64,000 nucleotides of DNA. It comes from Mangifera indica (lineage: Eukaryota; Streptophyta; Magnoliopsida; Sapindales; Anacardiaceae). The DNA lies in assembly GCF_011075055.1 (NCBI RefSeq), contig NW_025401108.1, positions 124,001 through 188,000 on the forward strand. Reading direction: 5' to 3'. Each line of letters opens with the position of its first letter. Position 1 is the first letter of the stretch. Position numbers and translations under genes: made by a program. A model generated the notes under the pieces. That model worked only from the letters and a program-made list of their open reading frames with translations. It was not told the DNA's origin and searched no databases. Of this stretch, positions 37,089-47,271 are shown piece after piece.

Positions 37089-38639
37089 CTAACGACGACT
37101 CATTCGAGGTTTCTCCCATGAAACCGGACCCGGGCCATAGATAGGCCCTTTGTCAGTAACACCCTGAGAAATGGCATAGGACCACAGTTAAAACAAAATT
37201 AGGCACATCTAGCAAGATAATCCAATATACCAAATTTATATATGAACATCAATATGAAAAATACCCGATGAACTGCATATCCATCTTCATACGGACCAGG
37301 AAAAGCCCCCTCTGAACTGCTGAAATTCATCCCATATGGTCCACCTTGACAAGCACAAGTCAGAATAAGGAGATTAGAAGAAATGACAATACAATGAAAC
37401 CTTGGAAATTGAAGCCACCAGGTACTATCAGTATAATATCTCTTGTGCTGAACTTCAAGTAAGGTCATGAAAGAAATATTATGACACAAAGCAAACACAA
37501 AGATAATTGAATTGTAAAGGAAGAAAGCTTTTCATTGGCCAAAACCAATCATGGCTATAGTATACGCTGAAATAATAGATACACGATGAAACAATGAAAA
37601 AGTGATATACCTGATATGGTGACATAGCAGATCATATTCTCAACAAGGGAAACTTCAGAATTAATTTAACTTGCAAATTGAAACATGTATTTAAAAAAAA
37701 GTAGAATACTTATGACAAACTTTTTCACTATCATACTACAATTCAACGGATGCTACAAAAGAATACACACACACACACTCTTCTTTGAGAAACATCTATA
37801 AAACACAGGACATACCAGCAACCCATGGTCTACTGTCAACGCTAGCAAGTTCAGCACGTAACTTTTCAACTTCACGAGCCATGGAAACCAAATTCTTCTC
37901 CATTGCCTGTCTCTGCTCTACCAGCTCAATGTTTGCTTTCTTTTCATAATCAGCAGCAGCTCTGCATAGAAGATAGTTCTCAGTAACAAAAAGATCAAGT
38001 TTAAGATTGCGGTTAAGTACTACAAAACACTTTGTGCTGAGCAGGACAGTTTCATACATAAGAGCAAAAGAAAACATAAATATATGGCTAAGGAAACTTA
38101 AAAACAAACCTAGCATGCAGAAGCTCCTGGTGCAGGCCGTCAACTTCTGCCCGTAAACGAGGAATCTGTTGATTATCAGCTTGCGATTTTGCAAGATCTT
38201 TCTGGAGGGTCTGAACTTGTCCGCTGAGTTCATTCCTAGTATTATTCAGCTTTTGAATTTCAGAACGGAGTTGTACAGCCTCCTTTTTCAAAGGCTCAGT
38301 TGCACGAAGATCTGCTTCTAGCTTCAATCCTTTCTCCACAAGTTCCCTCAAGTGCACTTCTTGCTCTGTACGCATTTCAGCAATGACCATATTCATTCGA
38401 TGAAGCTCCTCCTTAGCAGCAGCAAGTTCTCGCTGCATAGCCATTCGATCTTCAACCAGCCGACGGTTATCACTCAAGAGTCTCTGGATTTCAGCATGCT
38501 GCAATTCAAGTTCTTCCTCCAGTAAAGCAGGATGGGGGCGTGGCTGTGGCAAAGGAGGGCCACGAATGAAAGCTCTTTCAGGGGGGAACCCACGTCGGTC
38601 ATTATAAGCTTCACGAGGAATACGATTTCTACCAGCCAT
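37089..38639 (-). CDS. FLXL3: FLX-like coiled-coil protein (FLOWERING LOCUS C EXPRESSOR-like 3)
   Basis: Four coding exons join in phase: 38110-38639, 37816-37961, 37265-37344 and 37089-37163, giving 276 residues. It starts [20 protein letters not shown], then a Pro-rich piece ([18 protein letters not shown]). From about residue 40 to 230 it is a long coiled coil with heptad Leu/Ile ([60 protein letters not shown]). A DSRPW box and a Gly/Tyr-rich tail ([20 protein letters not shown]) end in a basic C-terminus. FLX is a scaffold in the FRIGIDA complex that activates FLC; the -like proteins have other or unclear roles. Synteny favours Arabidopsis FLXL3 (At1g55170). Confidence 0.92.
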
Positions 38640-38650
38640 TTGGTGTTACC

Positions 38651-39529
38651 CTGCATAAATATCAAAAATGAAACCACAGAAACATAATATCTGCACTGAC
38701 TTTTCCCAACTGGAAATTGGAATTTTATAGAAGCTTTTACAGAATTAACAATCTTACTGTGATGTACTCAAACAGAAACTAAAGCCATTCCTAATGCCTT
38801 AACATCAACTTAGATTCTAGAATGCTTGCAACCAAAAGAAGAGGGCCAAGAATTAAAAGAACTTGCAATTGTAAAGAAACACAAACTTGCTTCAAAAGTT
38901 TCATGAAATATATTATCATGATACGCAGAGTGGGTATAAAAGGTCCCCTACAATCCAACTGATTTAAAGAAACCCATTACATTGCAATTCATGAAACGTT
39001 GCAGTAGAACTGCAGAAACTTCAACAAAGTCCTATCTACAATCAACACAACTCCATATCCATCATATGCCAAAAACCCACCACTGAAAAATTTTACATTC
39101 TCCAACTTTTCATAACATATTTTTTCCCTGTATGAAAAGGTTCTCACTATAAAATAACAAAAACAGTACACACAATTTTATTTACGCTTCTACTGAAAAA
39201 TAAAATAAAAAGACAAACCAAAATTACATAATCAACATCACACGAATATTGAAAAAACCCAAAAAAATCTAATAATTAAAAAATTAAGATAAATCCTAAT
39301 TACTTTTAAGCTGCCGAGAAACTCGAAAAGCCCAACATACTAAATTCGTCACACTAAGATAAACAAATTCAGCTACTAATTTTTTATTCAGCTAAAAAAC
39401 TTCCAATAATAAAGCAAAATAACAAAATTACAATTCCGAAAACCCTAATTGAGGAAGCGTACCAAAACAAGGTGAAAATTGAAAAAATCTGAAGCGATAT
39501 TAAAAGCTTCTGAAACAGATGATAGTTAC
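38651..39529 (-). other. 5' leader intron of the FLX-like gene
   Basis: On the minus strand TTCG|GTAAC at 39530/39529 and ATGCAG|GGTAACACC at 38651/38650 are good donor and acceptor sites, which would put an 879-bp intron 11 bp before the start codon. Long first introns in plant leaders often enhance expression; that role here is inference. Confidence 0.65.
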
Positions 39530-39779
39530 CGAACCCGATTGAGAGAAGAAAGACTATCAGTGATATTTTGGGATTTTTCTTTTCAGGGTTTAAATAATAT
39601 TTTCATAATTAAAAAGAAGTAAAGCGGATGATATGTTGTTTCTGGTTTTGATTTCCGGTGGCGAGCGCTTTTGATAGCAGAATGTAGAAATATAAAAAAT
39701 ATATGAAACGGTGTCGTTTAAAGATTTACCCATTGATAAATTTGCCGGTAAGAATGTTCGCTTGCATTCAAGGCGTTTA

Positions 39780-40195
39780 ATTTCAGTATTTAAATATTAT
39801 TTTGGTAATTTATTTTTTATTTTTTTATTTAATTTATCAGTAATATTTTATTATTATTAATATCGATGTGTTTATCAACTTCACTTTAGGTATTTAAAGA
39901 ATACCAAAATAATCTTGATTTTATTATAATTATATTATTATTTATTAATTTTTTTAGATAAAAATAAATTTATTTTTAATTAATATGATAAATAATATAA
40001 ATATATTTAAATAAATTATATTCAATGACATTTAAGTAAAATAATTTACTAGTATTTTTTTATTATCTTTTACCCAAACACAATAATTATTTATACCTAC
40101 TAAATTTTATCAAACAAATTAATCATTTATACCAGTAATTTTCCTAAGTAATCTTTCTATTTTGATAATAAAACATTGCTCAAATCAAACCCCCC
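39780..40195. repeat. AT-rich dispersed repeat R3, copy 1 (uninterrupted)
   Basis: About 300 bp of this (39890-40195) is clearly similar to 63150-63690: both contain AATAATCTTGATTTTATTATAA-like, GACATTTAAGTAAAATAAT, TACTAGTATTTTTTTATT and AATAATTATTTATA words and end with CAAA(T/C)..CCCCC. It contains the empty site of the MITE found in the other copy. Confidence 0.6.
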
Positions 40196-40248
40196 TTATG
40201 GTAATACACTAATTAATATTTGTATATGATTTATTAATTTTTATGCAG

Positions 40249-40980
40249 TTTAAGTTAGGTCAAATGACTGTTTCCCATTAAAGGTTTGATGCAAATCTAA
40301 TCTTTCATTCGTTAACTATTAAAAACTCAAATATTCATCCATCTATTAAACTTTAATGTTATTATAGGGGTAAATTTGTTATTTACTAAAATATTTTTAA
40401 AAACCTAAAATTTTATCACATTTTCCCCTCTAAATTTAAAAATCTAACAAATTTTCCCCCACCCAAAATTTAAAAAATCAACATTTCCCCCTAAGGCTTT
40501 TCTAGCCACTACTACCTACAGTCGAAGATGGCGACGATGACGTTCTCTCTCCCTCCTGGTATCTCTCTCAATTGTGCTCCATTTTCAGTTATCATCAATC
40601 GATAAAGACAAATCATTAGTCTCCAAACAAAGAAGTTTCGTCTAAGACTTTGAAAAAGACAAATCATGTCTTCATTTGGGGATGAAAAACTATCTTGATT
40701 TGTCATCATCTCTGACTGTCAGCGTTGAAAAAAACCCTAGGGGGAAATGTAAGTTTTTCAAACTTTAAATAAGAAAATTTGTTAGTTTTTAAATCTAAGG
40801 GTAGAAAGGTAATAAATTTTTAATTTTTTTAAATATTTTTATTAAACAATAATTTTACCTCTAACAATAATAATAAAATTTAACAGATGAATAAGTATTT
40901 AAGTTTTTTATAGTTAATGAATAAAAAATTGAGTTTACATCAAACCTTGGGTGGGAAATAGTCATTCGGCCATTAAGTCA
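40249..40980. mobile_element. Long-TIR fold-back element, copy 2
   Basis: Element 40258-40971. Left end GGTCAAATGACTGTTTCCC, right end (minus strand) GGCCGAATGACTATTTCCC followed by ACCCAAGGTTTGATG. Flanks TTTAAGTTA and ATTAAGTCA match at 7 of 9 positions, an aged 9-bp duplication. Interior carries the same TCATCAATCGATAAAGA block as copy 1. Confidence 0.8.
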
Positions 40981-42007
40981 TTTGAAAGTGTTTTTATTTG
41001 TTGCTAATATATGAACATTAGATAATATTTTTTTGATAAATAGATGATATGATGATTGATTTATCAATGAGCGAGATTATATTGTTTTTTATATAATTAT
41101 TTTAGTGGTATTTTATCGATGAGGAGAGATTTAAATGATAATGCATTTAATTGAAATTATTTCAAAGATTATTGGTTGATTAATTTGATTCATCTAAATC
41201 ACTTTAATCAAAAGGATCGATGATACAATGATTGATTGGTTATTGAGTGAGATCATATAATTTTTTAAAATTATTTTAGTGATATTTGATTGATGAGAAG
41301 GAATTTAGATGGCGATCCATTTAATTAAAATTAGTTTGAAGATTATTAGTTGATTTATTTGATTAATCTAAATCATTTTAAACAAATTAGTAATTTAATT
41401 GAAGATCAATAATACGATGATTGGTCGATCACAAAACGAGATTATATTATTATTTTATAATTATTTAAGTGATATTTGATCGATATTATTTTAAAGGTTA
41501 TTAATTGATCCATCCTAATACTTTAAATTACCTTAAAAAAATAGGAATTCATTTGAGGATAACACACATAAATATATGAGCAAATAAATAGAAGAGTAAT
41601 ATTTTTTCACCAAAAAATTGAGTATAAATAACAATTTTTCACCCAAAAAGTAAACTCTGTTAATAAAATAATATTATTAAAGAGTAAAATTACTATTTTT
41701 ATCTCTATTATTATATTTTTCAAAATTATTATATATTTTAAATTAACAAAAATTAAAAATAACATTTTAAATATCTAAATTATATAATTTTTTCATTTCA
41801 TTCTCATCATTTTTTCCTCTCTTCTTATAGATAAGGTATTTTTATTATGTAATTAAATGTTAAGGGGTCAACTATAAATTTTGAAAATATCAAAGGTCTT
41901 TAAAATTTTTAAGGGCTTATTTGAAATTTAAAAAAATTTAGAAATTTTTAAAAATCAGTTTGCCCTCAATAATTTCAAAATGAAAGTTACATCCTCAAAG
42001 AATTGAA
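40981..42007. other. AT-rich intergenic DNA with internal direct repeats
   Basis: Three loose copies of a phrase like GATACGATGATTGATTGGTTAT..GAGATTATATTATTTTTTA..TTATTTTAGTGATATTTGATCGAT (starting about 41045, 41220 and 41410, spaced about 180 bp) suggest an old tandem repeat. No gene. Confidence 0.5.
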
Positions 42008-42738
42008 TAAAATGTAGGCCAAAGGACTTATTCCTACCCAAATTTTGATGCATTCTTAAAATTACATTGACGGAGTTTTAAAAACTTAAAATTTCACCTC
42101 TGCTTAAAGTTTTCTAACTTTGAAAAATCATATTTTCCTCTCCAAACCTAAGATTTTTCTCTTCACCCCTCTGACTACCACCTCTGACACCGACAACCTC
42201 TTCTTTTCACCATAAATTGTTAGTTGATGCATGAGGTATAACGACCTTCCCTTTAAAAGAGATCTCTTTATCGGAGACGAAGAGATCTGGAGTAAGAGTC
42301 CAGATCTCAATGAGACAAAGAGACTTGTCTCATCGAGATGAAGAGATCTAGACTCTTCGTCTAAGAAGAGATCTCCTTCAGAGGGGAGGCCATCGACCAA
42401 CAATTAGGGTTTATAGTTGGTCATCGACGTCAGAGATAATAGTTGAAGGAGTGAAGAAAAAAAACCTTAGGTTTGAGAGGAAAATATGACTTTTCAAAAT
42501 TAGAAAACTTTAGGAAAAAGTAAAGTTATTAATGTTTAAAACTTAAAGGGAAAAATATAATAAATTTTATATTTTTTTAATATTATTAGTAAAATGACAA
42601 TTTGAACCCAACCTTTAACAAAAAATTCTAACAACAATTGGTCTATGGCTAGGACTTGTGGTTTTTCAAACCTGACAAGTATGTATTTATCTTTATATTA
42701 AAACTTATGTGAGAAATAGTCTTTTAACCTAAAATGTA
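42008..42738. mobile_element. Long-TIR fold-back element, copy 3
   Basis: Element 42017-42729 starts GGCCAAAGGACTTATTCC and ends with the inverted ..GAGAAATAGTCTTTTAACC. Exact 9-bp duplication TAAAATGTA at 42008-42016 and 42730-42738. The interior (42260-42370) has multiple AAGAGATCT / AGATCTC palindromes. Confidence 0.85.
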
Positions 42739-43218
42739 ACATTGTTTTTTAAGGGTCAAATTGTCATGTTTAAAATGTTTGAATCTGATAGAAAATTATT
42801 GTTTTTTATCTTTAAAATTAATAGATGATAAAATTACTATTTTACTTTTACACTATAAGTTTTTTTAAATAGAGTTTGAGTTTGGGTGAAAAATGTTATT
42901 TATGTAAACTAGGGGTAGAAAAGTGTTTTTAGACAAAACCTTGGGTGGGAAAGTAATCACTCTACATAGAATAATCAGAATTACAACATTTTGATGGACT
43001 GAGACCAAAATATTTTAGGCTTAAGCCTATCTTTACACAAAATTCAGGCCCGGCAGTCGTTGGGCTAACCATTTGAGATAAACCCAAGTAATTCACGCAA
43101 GCTGCTCCCTTGATTCATGATTAGTTATAATTTTGTACAATTAACGAAAATAAAATTATATATACTAATAATGATACTGATTTGTTTATTAATGGTAATA
43201 TATCATTATTTAATTAAT

Positions 43219-43223
<5 letters not shown>
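42739..43223. other. Intergenic DNA, nothing specific
   Basis: AT-rich; a stretch around 42860-42960 (GGTGAAAAATG.., GGGTGGGAAAGTAATCAC) again resembles an arm end of the fold-back family but has no partner. Confidence 0.35.
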
Positions 43224-43265
<42 letters not shown>

Positions 43266-43410
43266 ATAGAATTTAGATATATAGATGATGTGTCATTATT
43301 TGATTGGATGATTTTGAATTAAATATAAAGTAACGTTCAATCACATGATGATATATTATTTGTGTACTCAAATTATGTACCAAAAGTATTTATAGATAAC
43401 AAAACTCCTA
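43224..43410. repeat. MITE-like sequence with (TA)n expansion
   Basis: AATAAAATTATATATA.. runs into about 38 bp of pure TA (43224-43262), followed by GATGATGTGTCATTATTTGATTGG and ATCACATGATGATATATTATTTG, phrases shared with the 180-bp MITE family. The microsatellite probably grew from the element's inverted repeat. Confidence 0.5.
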
Positions 43411-43543
43411 TGTAATTATGTGATATTATATATCTAACATAAAATTATCGAATTACATAATAACATATTATTATATAAATTAGTATTCATTATTAATACA
43501 TAGATTACTTGATATGATTATTCATAAATGCAGGGTTTTGTGT

Positions 43544-44164
43544 TTATTAAAAAGGCCAAACGACTTATTCCCATGGCTTGTTAAAATTAATCAAATTCAC
43601 TAGTTTTAAATGTTTATCTCCTTTTCCCCCCCTAAATCTTAAAAATTAACAATTTTTTTAAGCCAAATTTTAAAAAATAACATTTCTCCCCTAGTTTATT
43701 TTTCAATCTTCGACCCACTTTCTCTCTCGACACTACCTCTCCCTCTGGCAGTTTCTCTCTCCTCATCTCTCCCTTCGGTAACTCAACGAAGTCGAAAAGA
43801 AAAAGAGTTTCATTAAGAAGATAAAGCTCTTCATCTTCTTGGCTTCTTTAGGTTGCCAGAAAAAGAGATGAGGAGAGAGAGATCGCCAACAATGATATCA
43901 GAGATTAAAAAATCAACCTTAGGGGAGAATATAATTTTTTAAAATTTGACGTAAGAAAATTGTTAGTTTCTAGGATTTAAAAAGGGAAAAGATATACAAT
44001 TTTAGTTTATTTTTAATATTATAGATAAAATAAAGATTTTAACTTTAAAATTAACAGACTTAACAACTTATGAGTGGATAAAATAGTTTTTTAAAATTAA
44101 AGGATGAAAACTTATGATAATAACAATTTTTGGGTGAGAATAAGTCCTTTAGCCTTACTAAAAA
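43544..44164. mobile_element. Long-TIR fold-back element, copy 4
   Basis: Element 43554-44154. Left end GGCCAAACGACTTATTCCC, right end (minus strand) GGCTAAAGGACTTATTCTCACCC. Flanking TTATTAAAAA and TTACTAAAAA match at 9 of 10 positions. A frame at 44060-44293 over the right arm is a chance ORF. Confidence 0.75.
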
Positions 44165-44999
44165 TTCAAATTTTCGGTTATATTTGGTTGTCAATCTACA
44201 TGAATAGTACGAGCTAACAAATGTGATTAGGAAATTTAAAAGAATGAAGATTACTTTAGAGAATGACATTTTTAGTTTAATCTTATACACCAATAAATAA
44301 AAGATTAATGGGCACCTCCATTAGAGAGGAAAGTCTTGCCTAATAAATTGGTGATGGCGATGCACACTAAGTAGAAGATTAATGATATTAATCAAGAATT
44401 AATTGATTAATGGTGATGATGGTGGATATGTTGCGTTTTGTTTTATCTTAAAGGGCATCTCATCTCTCTTGTACAATAAATAAATAATGTTATTATTGTG
44501 TGATTTTCCAAAGAAGTTTAGTTTTGGTGGATGAGCATGAATTATCTTTTTCCTCTTTGTCCCTTTCAATCTTTGTAATTGTCGAAATAGACTGGCTAAT
44601 TGTATATAGTGGACAACTAATTACCAAATTAATCATAATCAAACAAACTTTGTAATTAAAAAGATACCCATTTTCTTGTTCTTTTTAGTTTCTAGAAATT
44701 ATAAATGGTTGGCTCATCCTCAAACTCATCCTCATCCTCATCCTCACCTCATCCACCCAAGATATTTCTTGATAAATACAATATTATTCACATCATTAAT
44801 ACGCCAAAGTATATAGTTCAAAGGCCAATCTTAGTGTTAGTTTTTGATGTTGAGATATTAATTATATATGAAATAATTCCAAAGTGTTTAAGCATATATG
44901 AATTTTCAATTTGAATAATAATTCTCGAAAATTCTATATGTATATTTCTAATTTTTGGATACATAATCCCTAAAATAATCAATTTACATATAAGATTAT
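44165..44999. other. Intergenic DNA, no gene seen
   Basis: Includes a TCATCC microsatellite-like run at 44715-44755 that gives a spurious Ser-rich 69-codon frame. Confidence 0.4.
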
Positions 45000-45180
45000 A
45001 TTAGTAGCATTATATGCACAAACAATAAACATAAATTTGTGCATAAAGAATGACATATTACTATATAACTAGATATTATTTTATTTATAATTCAAAATTA
45101 TCATATAACATGATGATACGTTATTCTTTGTATACAAGTTTGTGCTTATTGTTTGTGTATATAATTTTATTGGTGAGAGT
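45000..45180. repeat. 180-bp MITE family, fold-back copy
   Basis: Left GCATTATATGCACAAACAATAA and right TTATTGTTTGTGTATATAATTTTATTG are inverted repeats of about 80 bp around ATTCAAAATTATCATATAACATGATGA. No clear target duplication. Confidence 0.55.
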
Positions 45181-45466
45181 ATCAATATCTGAGTAACAAA
45201 TTTACTTTCTTTTTTTTTATTAATTAAAAAACATGAGCAAAGAAACAAACGGGTGTACAACGAAAACTTAGGAACACCTTAAGCACATCCTACCTAAATG
45301 GGCAAGATAGCAAAAGCAAAGCTGATGACTAGCAAAAAGAGACAAAACAGAAAAAAGAATCAACTCCTATTGAAGGTCTATCAAAATTCTTGCAAAGATA
45401 AGATTCAAAAGGAGAACAACTTCTAAGAAATTAAAACCATATCTAGGCCGGTCTACCAAGCCAACG

Positions 45467-45925
45467 TTAAAGGTGGATAGTAACCGGGTCAAGCCTGAAC
45501 ATCCTTTGACTCAAGTTCGATTCAAATAAAAAATAGTTTAACTCGAGTTTAGCTCGAATTCGTCGAGTCAATATTAGGGATAGTTTGAATTTGGTTCGAA
45601 TGAAAATAGTTTATTTTAAGTCTACCTTGAATTTATGGCTTAGATATGTGGTTTAAGTTTGTGATTTGAATTCATGGTTCATAGACAAAACGACATCATT
45701 TAACAATTATTTAATATAATTTGAATCGAATCACAAATCAAGTTCGAACCAAATTGAGTCATCTATCTAGTTTGTAAGCTAAACTGAGTTAAATTCTCTA
45801 TAACTCAAGTTTGGCTCAGTTTTAAAACGAGTCAAACCTTTTTACTCGAATTTGGTTCATATTCGAAATAAATGAATTCGAACTAAGCTTAATCAAGTCG
45901 AGTCAGCTCGATTTAGGTCCAGCCC
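45467..45925. repeat. TCGAG-rich palindromic repeat, copy 2
   Basis: Shares GCCTGAACATCCTTTGACTC and ACTCGAGTTT with the copy at 21224-21755, and ends ..AGTCAGCTCGATTTAGGTCCAGCCC. Confidence 0.6.
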
Positions 45926-46384
45926 TAGCCAACACTATATAAAAATTTTCTACACAAGAATTCATGTTCATGTTAAAAAAGAAATTTCAGAGCTGTAGTA
46001 GATGATTTTGGTTCCTAGATTTAACCGAAAATTTTGCCTTAAACTATAGTCTATAGACTGCTTTTTGTGCAATTTGTAGTGCTTGGCATGCATGCTTGTG
46101 TAACCTTATACTATAATGTAAATATAAAGAATCTATAAATGTAAAATATAAGAGGGAATTTTGCATCATGTTGTATCTAACTTTTACCTCTTTAATTATT
46201 TCTTATAATATCTTTCTGATTTTTGTGCCCATACTCTGTGATTAGATCACCAACCCAAATATATAATATAACCTACATTTCCACACTTCAACATTTAAAT
46301 CATGCATGCTTTATATTGAATATACCTATCTACATGTGCATGTCTTTGACGACCAATTTTAAATATTAATTCTTTATATATCCA
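45926..46384. other. Intergenic DNA, nothing specific
   Basis: AT-rich, no gene or repeat signal. Confidence 0.35.
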
Positions 46385-46575
46385 TTATTAATTTAAATAA
46401 AGCTTATATTTACCTACTTTTGAGTATGTAAATGGGTATATAGATAATGTATCATCGTGTGATTGTGTGATTTTAAATTAAAAATAAAATAATACCTAAT
46501 CATATGATTATATATCATCTATATAAATATTAATGTGTTCAAAAGTGTTAACACATAACATTGCTCTTATTAATT
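46385..46575. mobile_element. 180-bp MITE with exact 9-bp target duplication (copy B)
   Basis: Element 46394-46566 (173 bp) starts TAAATAAAGCTTATATTTACC and ends ..CATAACATTGCTC, matching the termini of copy A. The exact duplication TTATTAATT lies at 46385-46393 and 46567-46575. Confidence 0.85.
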
Positions 46576-47271
46576 TGATTGAATTATGGGTTCAAATTAA
46601 TGTATAGAAACAACAACTCATAAAACTTCAACATGAGTTATGGAGATCAATATAAATATAAATTCTTCCATCATTTGGACCATTTGAAGCTTCACTGGCA
46701 AATCATCAAGGGTGGACCTCTCTTTGAAAATTCATATTCGTAAACTAAGTACTATTTTAAGTTGACTCCATTTTCTTTTTCACTTTTCATTCTCTTATGG
46801 AGAATCTTTTAGTGAAGTAGTAGTAGTAGGAATATGTCTTAATCAATCGCAAATCAAATTATCATGAAAAATAATAATAAGTAATTAGCCCTTGAAGAAG
46901 TGATTGGGTCGATCAATGTATAAGAGATAAACTTAGTTAATTTTCCAAAATGAAAGAGGTAATTAACAAAGTTATTCCCTTAATCATAATTAACCCCCTT
47001 TGAGATTGATTACATGAGTTGTAATACATAAAAGGAGGCCCCTCACAAAAAGGAAAAAATCAATTTCTAATCATAATTAATTGTCAATATATATATTTGT
47101 CTTAGGAAGAAGACAACCGAGTCTGCTATGGGGTTTGAACAATAATTTCTGAGAGCCCCCACCCCACCCGTGTGCATGCATTATTTGGTGTTTGTTGTTG
47201 GATTCTTGTTTGTATGAACGGTGTTACATGGAAGTCTCTCTCTCTCTCTGCAACTTTATAGTTTTCATGGC
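46576..47271. other. Downstream region of CYP90D1
   Basis: No gene seen. The last few hundred bases before 47272 are likely the 3' untranslated region of CYP90D1, with (CT)n at 47236-47249. Confidence 0.4.

Noticed and set aside
41045..41520. Spaced repeats considered as a CRISPR-like array
   Set aside because: Units are long, degenerate and without regular spacers, in a plant nuclear sequence.
44705..44914. Ser-rich 69-codon frame
   Set aside because: Arises from a TCATCC repeat followed by AT-rich sequence; no homology.
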